A model generated the notes under the pieces. The model worked only from the letters and a program-made list of their open reading frames with translations, ran no database searches and was not told the DNA's origin. This document shows positions 25,711-33,328 of a stretch of 64,000 bases of DNA, in pieces; within the stretch, counting starts at the first letter, position 1, and the number at the start of each line of letters is the position of its first letter. Origin of the DNA: Paracoccus sp. IB05 (lineage in GTDB: Bacteria > Pseudomonadota > Alphaproteobacteria > Rhodobacterales > Rhodobacteraceae); assembly GCF_016405985.1 (NCBI RefSeq), contig NZ_JAEFCF010000008.1:78361-142360 (forward strand), written 5' to 3'. Made by a program: the position numbers and the translations under genes.

Positions 25711-27117
25711 ATGGCTGCGACCCGAACTGAGACCCGTACCGAGACCGACAGCTTTGGCCCGCTGGACGTCCCTGCGGATAAATACTGGGGCGCCCAGACG
25801 CAGCGCTCGATCATCAATTTCCCGATTGGCTGGGAAAAGCAGCCGGTGCCGATCATCCGCGCCCTCGGCGTGATCAAGAAGGCGGCGGCGACGGTCAATG
25901 CGGCCCAGGGCGATCTGTCCGCCGATCTGGTCGGCGCAATTGCGCAAGCCGCGCAGGAAGTGATCGACGGCAGGTTCGACGACAATTTCCCGCTGGTGGT
26001 CTGGCAGACCGGCTCTGGCACCCAGTCGAATATGAACGCGAATGAGGTGATCTCGAACCGCGCGATCGAGATCCTCGGCGGCGTGTTGGGCTCGAAAAAG
26101 CCAGTTCATCCGAATGACCATGTGAATATGGGCCAGTCGTCAAATGACACCTTCCCGACCGCGATGCATGTCGCGATCGGGATGCATACGCGCGATGTGC
26201 TCTTGCCGGGGCTCGAGAAGCTCGCCAAAGCGCTCTGGGCAAAATCCGCTGAGTTCAAAGACATCATCAAGATCGGCCGCACCCATACCCAGGATGCAAC
26301 GCCGCTGACTTTGGGTCAGGAATTTTCGGGTTATGCCACTCAGGTGGATCGCGGGATCGAACGCGTCAAACTTGCCCTGCCGCATATTTATGAACTGGCC
26401 CAGGGCGGCACCGCTGTCGGCACCGGGCTGAACACCCGCAAAGGCTATGATGTCGCTGTGGCCGCCGAGATCGCGAAGATCACCGGCCTGCCCTTCGTCA
26501 CCGCGCCGAACAAATTCGAGGCGCTGGCTGCCCATGACGCGATGGTCTTCTTCTCGGGCGCGCTGAAAACCGTGGCCGCGTCGCTTTACAAGATCGCCAG
26601 CGATCTGCGGCTGCTGGGTTCCGGCCCGCGTTCGGGTCTGGGCGAGCTGATCCTGCCGGAAAATGAGCCCGGATCCTCGATCATGCCGGGCAAGGTCAAC
26701 CCGACCCAGGCCGAGGCGCTGACCATGGTCTGCGCCCATGTCATGGGCAATGACGCGGCGGTGACCTTTGCCGGCAGCCAGGGCCATTTCGAGCTCAACG
26801 TCTATAACCCGATGATGAGCTATAATGTGCTGCAGTCGATCCAGCTTCTGGGCGATGCGGCAAGCTCCTTCACCGATAATATGGTGGTCGGGACCCAGGC
26901 GAATATACCCCGGATCGAAAAGCTGATGAAGGAATCGCTGATGCTGGTGACGGCGCTGGCGCCGACCATCGGCTATGACAATGCAACGAAAGTGGCCAAG
27001 ACCGCGCATAAGAACGGCACGACCCTGCGCGAAGAGGCAATCGCACTCGGCTTTGTCGATGGCGAGACTTTCGACCGCATCGTGCGCCCGGAAGATATGA
27101 TCGGTCCGAAAGACTGA
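25711..27117 (+). CDS. fumC: Class II fumarate hydratase
   Basis: A 468-residue iron-independent fumarase of the TCA cycle, interconverting fumarate and malate. The fumarase/aspartase signature [11 protein letters not shown], the [14 protein letters not shown] loop and the [14 protein letters not shown] motif are all intact at full length. ATG 25711 is used because AGGAGG is five bases upstream; a TTG at 25696 precedes that site. Its stop overlaps the next ATG by one base (TGATG), coupling it to the DUF4169 gene. Confidence 0.96.
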   Translation: MAATRTETRTETDSFGPLDVPADKYWGAQTQRSIINFPIGWEKQPVPIIRALGVIKKAAATVNAAQGDLSADLVGAIAQAAQEVIDGRFDDNFPLVVWQTGSGTQSNMNANEVISNRAIEILGGVLGSKKPVHPNDHVNMGQSSNDTFPTAMHVAIGMHTRDVLLPGLEKLAKALWAKSAEFKDIIKIGRTHTQDATPLTLGQEFSGYATQVDRGIERVKLALPHIYELAQGGTAVGTGLNTRKGYDVAVAAEIAKITGLPFVTAPNKFEALAAHDAMVFFSGALKTVAASLYKIASDLRLLGSGPRSGLGELILPENEPGSSIMPGKVNPTQAEALTMVCAHVMGNDAAVTFAGSQGHFELNVYNPMMSYNVLQSIQLLGDAASSFTDNMVVGTQANIPRIEKLMKESLMLVTALAPTIGYDNATKVAKTAHKNGTTLREEAIALGFVDGETFDRIVRPEDMIGPKD

Positions 27118-27338
27118 TGGCAGACCTCGTCAACCTGAACCGTTTCCGCAAGGATCGGGCGCGCCGCGAAAAGCGGGCGCAGGCTGACGCCAATGCCGCG
27201 AAATTCGGTCGCAGCCTGTCAGAGCGCGCGGCTGAACTGGCGCGGGTGGAGAAATCCACCCGCGAACTCGATCAGCACCGGCGGGATCCAGATCCCCAGG
27301 CGGATCCGGCAGCCGGATCAGATCCCGATCAGGATTAA
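27117..27338 (+). CDS. DUF4169 family small basic protein
   Basis: A 73-residue, highly charged protein of the DUF4169 type (opening [20 protein letters not shown], then KFGRSLSERAAELA). It is probably helical and cytosolic. The family is restricted mainly to alphaproteobacteria, commonly next to fumC, and its function is unknown. The one-base overlap with fumC suggests obligate co-translation. Confidence 0.85.
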   Translation: MADLVNLNRFRKDRARREKRAQADANAAKFGRSLSERAAELARVEKSTRELDQHRRDPDPQADPAAGSDPDQD

Positions 27339-27384
27339 CCCCCGTTTAACCCGGATCAGCGCAGCCTCCGGCAGGAGGTACGCT

Positions 27385-27615
27385 ATGATCGATTCCTCAG
27401 ATCAACTGAGCCGTGAGACCTGGACCCTGCATCTCTTTTCATCCCAGGCCGCCCGCAGCGGCGGCGTGATCCGCCGCAAGGTCCGCGATATTGAACGCTT
27501 TGCCGGGCGCGCCTGGTTCCTGTCTGAAATGAAAAGACGTGGCTTCCCGGTGGTGGAAAACGCCGGGCAATTCGTGATCTTTTGCAACAGCGAACCGCTC
27601 CGCCGCATCGTCTGA
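27385..27615 (+). CDS. Small protein of unknown function downstream of fumC
   Basis: A 76-residue protein with a strong AGGAGGT ribosome site before ATG 27385. The sequence is compact, basic and aromatic (SRETWTLHLFSSQAARSG, RFAGRAWFLSEMKRRGFPVV), without signal peptide or membrane helix. I do not recognise the family; small proteins at this place have at times been given enzyme names by automatic annotation, without support here. Probably part of the fumC operon. Confidence 0.7.
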   Translation: MIDSSDQLSRETWTLHLFSSQAARSGGVIRRKVRDIERFAGRAWFLSEMKRRGFPVVENAGQFVIFCNSEPLRRIV

Positions 27616-27616
27616 A

Positions 27617-27662
27617 ACGATTTCTGTCCAGAAATCGTGCCGGAGTTTTGCAAAACTCCGGC
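27617..27662. repeat. Two tandem perfect palindromes (element copy 1)
   Basis: ACGATTTCTG-TC-CAGAAATCGT (27617-27638), one base, then CCGGAGTTTT-GC-AAAACTCCGG (27640-27661, extendable by one G-C pair). Each palindrome has 10-bp arms and a 2-bp centre. It begins at the stop of the preceding gene. A second copy with the same geometry is at 31986-32030. Confidence 0.85.
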
Positions 27663-27696
27663 TGGCGCCCCTGCCCGGCGCTTGCTAGCCTTAGAC

Positions 27697-27918
27697 ATGG
27701 CTGGTCCGGAAAAACACTCACTCACGCTGCGCGGCCACCGCACCAGTGTCACGCTGGAGCCGGAATTCTGGCAGGCTTTCCTGGAAATTGCGCGTGGCAG
27801 GCCCTGCTCGGTCAACGCTCTGGCGTCTGAAATCGACGAAACACGGCGTCCGGAGGAAGGTCTCGCCTCGGCGATCCGCGTCTATTGTCTGCAGCATTTC
27901 AAACAGTCCGGGCGCTGA
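27697..27918 (+). CDS. Ribbon-helix-helix domain protein
   Basis: A 73-residue small DNA-binding type protein (RHH_4-like). The N-terminal strand HSLTLRGHRTSVTLEPEFW is followed by two helices (FLEIARGRPCSVNALASEID, GLASAIRVYCLQHF), the MetJ/Arc fold in compact form. Such proteins dimerise and bind operators through the strand; the target is unknown. ATG 27697 fits the start of the fold. It lies downstream of fumC and just before the broken dehydrogenase gene (one base between stop and next ATG). Confidence 0.8.
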   Translation: MAGPEKHSLTLRGHRTSVTLEPEFWQAFLEIARGRPCSVNALASEIDETRRPEEGLASAIRVYCLQHFKQSGR

Positions 27919-27919
27919 C

Positions 27920-28962
27920 ATGCGCGCCGCCAGTATCCGCGAATTCCGGGCTCCGCTCTCGATTGAAACCGTTCCCGATCCGGCCTGCGCCCAGGATGGT
28001 GTTATGCTGAAGCTCCTAGCCTGCGGCATTTGCCGCTCCGACTGGCATGGCTGGGGGAGCGAACACCCGAAGGTCGGGCCCCGAAGGTCAGGCCAGACGA
28101 CATGCCCGGCCATGAATATTGCGGTGAGGTCGTCGAAGCGGGGCCGCTGTCACACTGGAAAGCCGGGGATCGGGTCATCGCGCCCTTCATCCTCGCCTGT
28201 GGGTCCTGTCCGGACTGCCGTTCGGGTCAGTCAACCACCTGCCAGGCGCAGTATGTCCCGGGCTTTGGCAGCCCTTGCGCCTATGCCGAATATGTCCCGG
28301 CGCCGCATGCCCATAACCTTGCCCGGCTCCCCGACAGCCTGCCGCCACATCTTGCCGCCGGACCTGGCTACCGGGCCACCACCGCCTTCCAGGCCCTTAC
28401 CGGCCGCGCGGCATTGCAGGCCGGCGAATGGCGCGCGATCCGCGGCACCGGCGGCATCGGCCTCTCCTGCCTCCTGATCGGCCGTGCCCTCGGCGCCCGC
28501 GTGATCGTCACCGACATCGTGCCCGAAAAGCTTGACCACGCGCTGGCACTTGGCGCCGAGGTCGCCTTCAACGCCACCAGCGGCACCGCAGCCGAAGACA
28601 TCATCGCGCTGACCGGCGGCGGCGCCCATGTCAGTGTCGAGGCACTCGGGATCGAAGCCACGACCAACAGCTCGCTGCGCTCCCTGCGCCCGCTGGGCCG
28701 CCATCTACAGATCGGCCTGCCCACCGGGCGCCACGCGCAAATGCAGGTCGATATGAACACAATCTATATGCGCCAGCTCGCGGTCTGTGGCTCACGCGGC
28801 ATGCCCTCCTGGCGCTACCCGTCGCTGATCGAAACCGGCCGCCTCGACGTCACCCCGATTGTCGCCCACCAGGTCGCACTCAGCGACGCCTCGGCCGAGC
28901 TCGCCGCCTTCGACCGCCCCACCATGCCCGGCGTCGCCGTCATCACCGACTTTGCGCAATAA
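27920..28962 (+). pseudogene. Zinc-dependent alcohol dehydrogenase, frameshifted
   Basis: MDR-family zinc alcohol dehydrogenase in two reading frames. Residues 1 to about 52 (MRAASIREFRAPLSIETVPD to HGWGSEHPKV) are read from 27920; the rest (MPGHEYCGEVVEAG, structural-zinc cysteines in CGSCPDCRSGQSTTC, Rossmann loop GTGGIGLSCLL) continues in another frame to 28962. The break coincides with a 14-bp near-perfect duplication (28066-28079 and 28080-28093). Removing one copy restores HPKVRPDDMPGHEY, the normal family sequence. Either a recent inactivation, a phase-variable site or an assembly error. Confidence 0.85.
28066..28093 (+). repeat. 14-bp tandem duplication breaking the alcohol dehydrogenase
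   Basis: CCCGAAGGTCGGGC followed directly by CCCGAAGGTCAGGC, 13 of 14 identical. The length is not a multiple of three, so it shifts the frame. Confidence 0.9.
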
Positions 28963-28984
28963 CTTCGTCGCAAATTTCCTCTTG

Positions 28985-29021
28985 ACCAAAATACTCCCGC
29001 CGGAGGCATCTGCCCCCGCCG
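28985..29021. repeat. ATACTCCCGCCGGAGGC-type dispersed element (copy 2)
   Basis: Between the dehydrogenase pseudogene and the DUF1638 gene. Relatives lie near 17222-17250 (ATACTCCCGCAGAAGGCATC) and 47285-47325 (AAATACTCCCCGGGGG). CTCC-CGCC-GGAG forms a small hairpin. Confidence 0.55.
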
Positions 29022-29025
29022 CCCC

Positions 29026-29676
29026 TCACTCCAGCCGGGCAAGCGCCCCCGCCAGATCGCCATATCCGGTATATCGACGCTCATAGACCAGGCCCAGCCG
29101 TGCTGCACACTCCTGCGCCTTCGCATCCAGCGCCGGGTCATCGGTCTGCGCCTGATAGACCAGCTTTTCATAATTCCCGAAGATCATGTCGCGCAGTTCC
29201 GGATGCCGGTCGAGCCCCATCGGCTTCCACACGAAAGCATCGAATTGCCGCACGAGAAAATCGGTGAGGTAAAAGGCGGTGAACTCTTCCTCTGACCGCG
29301 CCGCAAAACTCTCATTGCCCTCGAAAAACGAATAGCAATGCGGGCCGGCCACCATCTCGACCCCCAGCCCGGCACAGCGCGCAGCCAGCAGACCACCCGT
29401 GCCGCAATCAGCATAGACCACGAAAATCCGGGAATAGCTGTCCTTCGCGGCAAGGACAGCCGCTTCGACCGCCGCGGTGATCTTATCGGGCCAGAGATGC
29501 AGATTGGCGGGCAGACACTGCAGGTCGAGATGGGTCCAGCCATTGGCGCGTTTCAGATCAAGGATCTCGCGCGCCAGCGCGCCGCAGGCGATCAACAGGA
29601 TCCGCCCCTCGCCCTGGCGCTCCATCCCGCTTTGGATGACAACCTCCTCCGCAGGCAGGTTGGGCCTTTCCATCAC
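29026..29676 (-). CDS. DUF1638 domain protein
   Basis: A 216-residue cytosolic protein of the DUF1638 type (RILLIACGALAREILDLKR, IFVVYADCGTGGLLAARC, MVAGPHCYSFFEGN). DUF1638 genes are usually found with corrinoid proteins and MttB-type methyltransferases that demethylate methylamines or betaines. Here the corrinoid protein gene lies upstream on the same strand, separated only by a 51-residue membrane protein gene, so a role in the same pathway is likely. The biochemical activity is unknown. A second ATG three bases on (29673) could be the true start. Confidence 0.85.
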   Translation of the reverse strand: MMERPNLPAEEVVIQSGMERQGEGRILLIACGALAREILDLKRANGWTHLDLQCLPANLHLWPDKITAAVEAAVLAAKDSYSRIFVVYADCGTGGLLAARCAGLGVEMVAGPHCYSFFEGNESFAARSEEEFTAFYLTDFLVRQFDAFVWKPMGLDRHPELRDMIFGNYEKLVYQAQTDDPALDAKAQECAARLGLVYERRYTGYGDLAGALARLE

Positions 29677-29719
29677 AGGCCTCCCATTTGCAGCATCACC
29701 GGGCTGAGTTTCACCGGCT

Positions 29720-29875
29720 TCAATGCCACCGCTTCAGGCCAAGGGCGAGGCTCCCGAGCATCGCGACCAAAGCAATCACCGGCAACGGCACGCCAAGGCT
29801 CAGCGCCAGGGAAAGTGTCAGACCAGCGCCAAGGATCACCAGGGCAATCAGCCCGAGAAAGGACGTTAATGGCAT
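29720..29875 (-). CDS. Very small membrane protein
   Basis: A 51-residue protein of two hydrophobic helices (FLGLIALVILGAGLTLSLAL and VPLPVIALVAMLGSLALGL) with a short basic C-terminus. GGAGGG lies upstream of ATG 29875. It sits between the corrinoid protein and DUF1638 genes. Function unknown. Confidence 0.65.
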   Translation of the reverse strand: MPLTSFLGLIALVILGAGLTLSLALSLGVPLPVIALVAMLGSLALGLKRWH

Positions 29876-29940
29876 TTTCACAACCCTCCACCTGTTAAAT
29901 CTGGGGTCACGACCGGGCCGGCGCAAGCCCGAAAGCAAAT

Positions 29941-29966
29941 CAGGCTCCGGATTGCGCCGGAGCCTG
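29941..29966 (-). terminator. Hairpin terminator of the corrinoid protein gene
   Basis: Perfect 10-bp stem CAGGCTCCGG/CCGGAGCCTG with a 6-nt loop, 19 bp after the minus-strand stop, followed in that transcript by a short U-containing stretch. Confidence 0.75.
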
Positions 29967-29984
29967 TTAATGTTCGGGGAAGTC

Positions 29985-30683
29985 TCAGGCGCTCAGCTGA
30001 TTGTGCCGCCGCGCGACCAGCTGTTTCGCGGTCTCGACCGCCACTGCCGCATCGCGGCAATAGGCATCGGCACCGATCGCCCTGCCGAATTCCTCGTTCA
30101 GCGGCGCCCCCCCCACGAGCACGATATAGTCCTCGCGCATGCCTTTTTCCTTCAGCGTGTCGATCACCACTTTCATATAGGGCATGGTGGTGGTCAAAAG
30201 CGCAGACATCCCAAGAATATCAGGCGCTTCCGTGCCAAGCGCCTCGAGATATTTCTCGACTGAGTTGTTGATGCCCAGATCGACAACCTCGAACCCCGCA
30301 CCTTCCATCATCATCGCGACAAGGTTCTTGCCGATATCATGGATGTCGCCTTTGACGGTGCCGATCACCATCTTGCCCATGCGCGGCGCGCCGGTTTCCG
30401 CCAGCAGCGGCTTGAGGATGGTCATCCCCGACTTCATCGCATTCGCGGACAAAAGCACTTCGGGTACAAACAGGATCCCGTCACGGAAATCATCGCCGAC
30501 GATCTTCATGCCGGCCACCAGTGCCCGGGTGAGCACGTCATAAGGCGTCCAGCCGCGGTCCAGCAGGAGGCGCGTCCCCTCTTCGATCTCGTCCTTCAGC
30601 CCGTCATAGAGATCGTCATGCATCTGCAGGACCAGCTCGTCATCGGGAAGTTCCGAGAGGATGATTTCGTCGTCATCGGCCAT
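29985..30683 (-). CDS. Corrinoid (B12-binding) protein of a methyltransferase system
   Basis: A 232-residue two-domain protein: an N-terminal helical cap domain (about 1-100) and a C-terminal Rossmann-like B12 domain with the cobalt-ligand motif D-x-H-x-x-G in GDIHDIGKNLV, plus VVDLGINNSVEKYLE and VLVGGAPLNEEF. Such proteins (MtbC/MttC-like) carry a methyl group between a substrate-specific methyltransferase and an acceptor such as tetrahydrofolate. No methyltransferase gene is in the window; DUF1638 downstream supports a methylamine- or betaine-type system encoded elsewhere. Confidence 0.9.
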   Translation of the reverse strand: MADDDEIILSELPDDELVLQMHDDLYDGLKDEIEEGTRLLLDRGWTPYDVLTRALVAGMKIVGDDFRDGILFVPEVLLSANAMKSGMTILKPLLAETGAPRMGKMVIGTVKGDIHDIGKNLVAMMMEGAGFEVVDLGINNSVEKYLEALGTEAPDILGMSALLTTTMPYMKVVIDTLKEKGMREDYIVLVGGAPLNEEFGRAIGADAYCRDAAVAVETAKQLVARRHNQLSA

Positions 30684-30806
30684 GGGGCGCTCCAGCGGAG
30701 AGAGTTCGTTCCCCTTTCAATGGGCTGAAAACGACACTTCCACTCAGATGTTTGCGACACTAGCGAAGAGAAAGCCGACTTCCGCACATTTCCCCCTTTT
30801 CATTAC

Positions 30807-30835
30807 CTGCATATGTTCTATTTTTGTTCTATAAT
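30807..30835 (+). promoter_or_regulatory. Promoter of the radical SAM gene
   Basis: Consensus -10 TATAAT at 30830-30835 with a weak -35 (CTGCAT, 30807-30812) at 17 bp. The LexA-type box fills the spacer and abuts the -10. Confidence 0.6.
30815..30829 (+). promoter_or_regulatory. LexA (SOS) box, perfect alphaproteobacterial consensus
   Basis: GTTC-N7-GTTC (GTTCTATTTTTGTTC), the direct-repeat operator recognised by alphaproteobacterial LexA. It lies directly before TATAAT and 24 bp before the GTG start of the radical SAM gene. LexA bound here should block RNA polymerase. Confidence 0.7.
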
Positions 30836-30852
30836 TTTCAGGGAATCCCACC

Positions 30853-31968
30853 GTGCCAGCGCCCCGCCCTTCCAGCCCTGTGACCACACCGCTGCCCGGT
30901 CTTTTGCCGGGGCAGCGCGTCAGGGCACGTGGTGCCGGTCTCAACGAGGCCGGCCGTTATGAGCCGCATCAGCGCGAGGCGCTGTCCGACGGCTGGGATA
31001 TGGTCGAAGATGACGCGCTGGTGCAGACGGAAATCAGCCGCGAAGTGCCGAAATCCGCGATCAGCCGCAATGCCTCGCCCGACCTGCCCTTTGACCGCTC
31101 GGTCAATCCCTGGCGGGGCTGCGAACATGGCTGCGTCTATTGTTTCGCGCGGCTGACCCATGCCTATCTCAACCTCTCGCCGGGGCTGGATTTCGAGACA
31201 AAGCTGGTCGCGAAACCGGGGATCGGCCAGGTGCTGGACCGTGAACTTCGCGCCAGAAGCTACAAGGTCGCGCCCATCGCGCTTGGCACCAATACCGACC
31301 CCTGGCAGCCGGGCGAGGCGCAATACCGGGTGACACGCGAGGTGGTCGAGGTGCTGTCGGCCTTTCGCCATCCGCTGGCGATCACCACCCGCGGCACGCT
31401 GATCGAGCGCGATATAGACCTTCTCGCCCCGATGGCGGCGGAGGGTCTCGTCCGGGTGGGCATCTCGATTACCACGCTGGATCAGTCGCTTGCGCGCAAG
31501 ATGGAGCCCCGCGCGCCGGCGCCTGCCCGCAGGCTACAGATCATCCGGCGGCTGAGCGAGGCCGGCATCCCGGTGCGGCTGATGCTGGCGCCGGTAATCC
31601 CTGGCCTGACCGATCATGAGATCGAGCCGTTGCTGGACGCCGCGCAGGAGGCCGGCGCGACCAGTGCCAGCTGGATCTCGCTCCGGCTGACGCAGGAGGT
31701 GGCGGGGCTGTTTCGCGACTGGCTGGAACGGGCCGAGCCCGGGCGCGCGACCAAGGTGCTGAACAGGGTGCGCGAGATGCATGGCGGCAAGGATTATGAC
31801 GCCACATTCGGCAAAAGGATGAAGGGCGAAGGCCTCTGGTCGCGGCTGATCGCCGACCGCTTCCGCCGCGCGGCGGCAAAACTGGGGCTTGACGCGCCGC
31901 AGCCGGCGCTGCGCTGTGATCTTTTCCGGGTGCCCTTTGCCAGAGGCGACCAGCTCGGCCTGTTCTGA
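30853..31968 (+). CDS. PA0069/Rv2578c-type radical SAM protein, probably SOS-controlled
   Basis: A 371-residue radical SAM enzyme. Cluster cysteines are Cys90, Cys94 and Cys97 in RGCEHGCVYCFAR; the GTNTDPWQP and ITTRGTLIERDIDLL motifs are those of the PA0069/Rv2578c family, related to spore photoproduct lyase SplB. The reaction is unknown. The C-terminal region after residue 300 is basic and may bind nucleic acid. GTG 30853 follows an AGGGAA site. A perfect LexA box overlaps its promoter and a DNA-repair gene (mmcB) faces it downstream, so a role in the DNA-damage response is inferred. Confidence 0.88.
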   Translation: MPAPRPSSPVTTPLPGLLPGQRVRARGAGLNEAGRYEPHQREALSDGWDMVEDDALVQTEISREVPKSAISRNASPDLPFDRSVNPWRGCEHGCVYCFARLTHAYLNLSPGLDFETKLVAKPGIGQVLDRELRARSYKVAPIALGTNTDPWQPGEAQYRVTREVVEVLSAFRHPLAITTRGTLIERDIDLLAPMAAEGLVRVGISITTLDQSLARKMEPRAPAPARRLQIIRRLSEAGIPVRLMLAPVIPGLTDHEIEPLLDAAQEAGATSASWISLRLTQEVAGLFRDWLERAEPGRATKVLNRVREMHGGKDYDATFGKRMKGEGLWSRLIADRFRRAAAKLGLDAPQPALRCDLFRVPFARGDQLGLF

Positions 31969-31985
31969 TCCGGCGGGCCAGAAGA

Positions 31986-32030
31986 CCGGTTTCTGCACAG
32001 AAACCGGACAAATTTCTTTTAAGAAATTTG
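31986..32030. repeat. Two tandem perfect palindromes (element copy 2)
   Basis: CCGGTTTCTG-CA-CAGAAACCGG (31986-32007), one base, then CAAATTTCTT-TT-AAGAAATTTG (32009-32030). Arms of 10 bp, centres of 2 bp, one base between the palindromes, as in the copy at 27617-27662. It sits in the convergent gap between the radical SAM gene and mmcB, where it may also act as a two-way terminator. Confidence 0.85.
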
Positions 32031-32039
32031 CCTTGCGCC

Positions 32040-32525
32040 TCAGGGCAGCGGATCGCGCAAGGCGAGCAGGCGCAAGGCGGCATAGCGGGCAAAATCGCGG
32101 CTGACCACTTTGCGCCGGGCGGGCGCCAGCGGTGTCTCATCAGACATGCGGATGATCTCGCCCCCGAACGCGTCAGCGAGGATCAGCCCGTCGTTTTCGG
32201 GCAGGATCTCTTGCGGGAAATCAGGTCCGACTGCCCAGAAAAAGCGGTCGCACCAGGCGGTATAGCCCTGCCATTTGCGATCCGCCCGAAAATCCGCGCG
32301 GCAGGATTTGCATTCGACGATCCAGACCTCGCCCTTTGGCCCGATCGCCATCACATCCGCGCGCAGCTTGCCCGCAAGCGGCATTTCCGCAACCGGTGCA
32401 AATCCGTGGCTGCACAAAAGCCGCGCAACCCCGCGCGCGATGCGCTGACCCGCCTGCAGGGGCAGGAGATCACGAGCGTCTTCGGGAATTTCAGCCAGGG
32501 TCGGGCGATGCATCGGATTGTCCAT
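32040..32525 (-). CDS. mmcB: MmcB family DNA repair protein
   Basis: A 161-residue protein of the MmcB type, first described in Caulobacter as an SOS-regulated mitomycin C resistance factor. It has the PD-(D/E)xK nuclease arrangement: Asp57 in LRADVMAIG and Glu71-x-Lys73 in VWIVECKSCRADF, preceded by a conserved Glu in the first helices. It is likely a structure-specific nuclease or DNA-binding protein in crosslink repair. ATG 32525 is used; ATG 32513 is possible if the transcript starts at the LexA-type box. It faces the SOS-box radical SAM gene. Confidence 0.85.
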   Translation of the reverse strand: MDNPMHRPTLAEIPEDARDLLPLQAGQRIARGVARLLCSHGFAPVAEMPLAGKLRADVMAIGPKGEVWIVECKSCRADFRADRKWQGYTAWCDRFFWAVGPDFPQEILPENDGLILADAFGGEIIRMSDETPLAPARRKVVSRDFARYAALRLLALRDPLP

Positions 32526-32536
32526 CGCCCCAACAT

Positions 32537-32551
32537 GAACAAACGGTAAAC
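32537..32551 (-). promoter_or_regulatory. Near-consensus LexA box before mmcB
   Basis: On the minus strand GTTTACCGTTTGTTC, that is GTTT-N7-GTTC, one mismatch from GTTC-N7-GTTC. It lies 12 bp before ATG 32525, within the spacer of a possible TGGACA-N17-CATGTT promoter. Confidence 0.55.
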
Positions 32552-32840
32552 ATTTGTCCAGTCTTCCGGCCCGCCGCAAGCAATAGCCGACCCGGGCCAG
32601 CGGCGACCTTGCACTGCAGCCGCGGCAGCCCTAGATATGAAAGCGGCGGGTGCTGCTCTTCGCGTGAGGGGTCCATAACCCAGTGGCCGATAAGCATATG
32701 AATGGGGGCTGGCTCTGCCCGGATCCTGGTCCGGATACCTGGTTCCCACCTGAGACCTCTGGCTCTCGGGATATCGAGACCACCCACGGCCGCTGCGGGC
32801 CCGCCACCGCTTCCCCGCCTCAGCTGACGCGCCTCAGCCA
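32552..32840. other. Intergenic region upstream of mmcB
   Basis: About 290 bp with no convincing gene on either strand. Around 32717-32770 it contains CCGGATCC/CCGGATACC repeats resembling the core of the 15-bp repeats elsewhere, but not in strict 15-bp phase. Confidence 0.4.
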
Positions 32841-32844
32841 AAGA

Positions 32845-32876
32845 AAAACCCGCCAGCGGTGACGCGGCGGGCTTCT
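32845..32876 (-). terminator. Terminator of the small membrane protein gene
   Basis: Stem CCCGCC/GGCGGG (32849-32854 with 32866-32871) extended by GCG/CGC past a one-base bulge; the minus-strand transcript continues with a U-rich tail (TTTTTCTTT). Confidence 0.8.
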
Positions 32877-32895
32877 TAATCTGATGGCTGGCGGA

Positions 32896-33213
32896 TCAGC
32901 GGCGCGGCTGGCGCTTTTGCTGTTCGGCCCGCGCCTCGATCCGGATCGGGATCATCTGCTGACGCAGGCCGCCGCGCGGTGTGTCATCCTGTTCGGCCAG
33001 CATCATGACGCGGATTGCGAATTGCACGCCCGAAAACAGCACGCCGAAAAACATCACCAGCATCGCCACAGCCACCCAACCCATCGCGCCTGCCCCGCCA
33101 ATCAGCGCGCCTACGGCCGCGACATTGGTCCAGAGCATGGCGGCGACGAACCCTGCGGACAATCCAAACCCGATGGCGACGGATTGAATATAGAGGCGGA
33201 CGAGCTTCGGCAT
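32896..33213 (-). CDS. Small inner-membrane protein of unknown function
   Basis: A 105-residue protein with two or three hydrophobic helices (VAIGFGLSAGFVAAMLW, ALIGGAGAMGWVAVAMLVMFFGVLF) and a basic cytoplasmic tail rich in Arg and Gln. No known domain. A strong terminator follows, and the gene is downstream of, and on the same strand as, the Anbu operon, 115 bp away. It may be read through from that operon. Confidence 0.7.
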   Translation of the reverse strand: MPKLVRLYIQSVAIGFGLSAGFVAAMLWTNVAAVGALIGGAGAMGWVAVAMLVMFFGVLFSGVQFAIRVMMLAEQDDTPRGGLRQQMIPIRIEARAEQQKRQPRR

Positions 33214-33328
33214 GAGTCGTTTCTCCTGCAGTTTCCAGAAATTTATGCAGCTGCAGCGTCTATGTGAAGACCCGGAAACCGTGTTTGCACAAAAGCGTGA
33301 CAGCTTGCCGCTACGTCACCCGAACCGG

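Noticed and set aside
33270..33305. Possible third copy of the two-palindrome element
   Set aside because: Only short, mismatched inverted sequence (GTGTTTGCACAAAAGC); the 22+1+22 geometry is absent.
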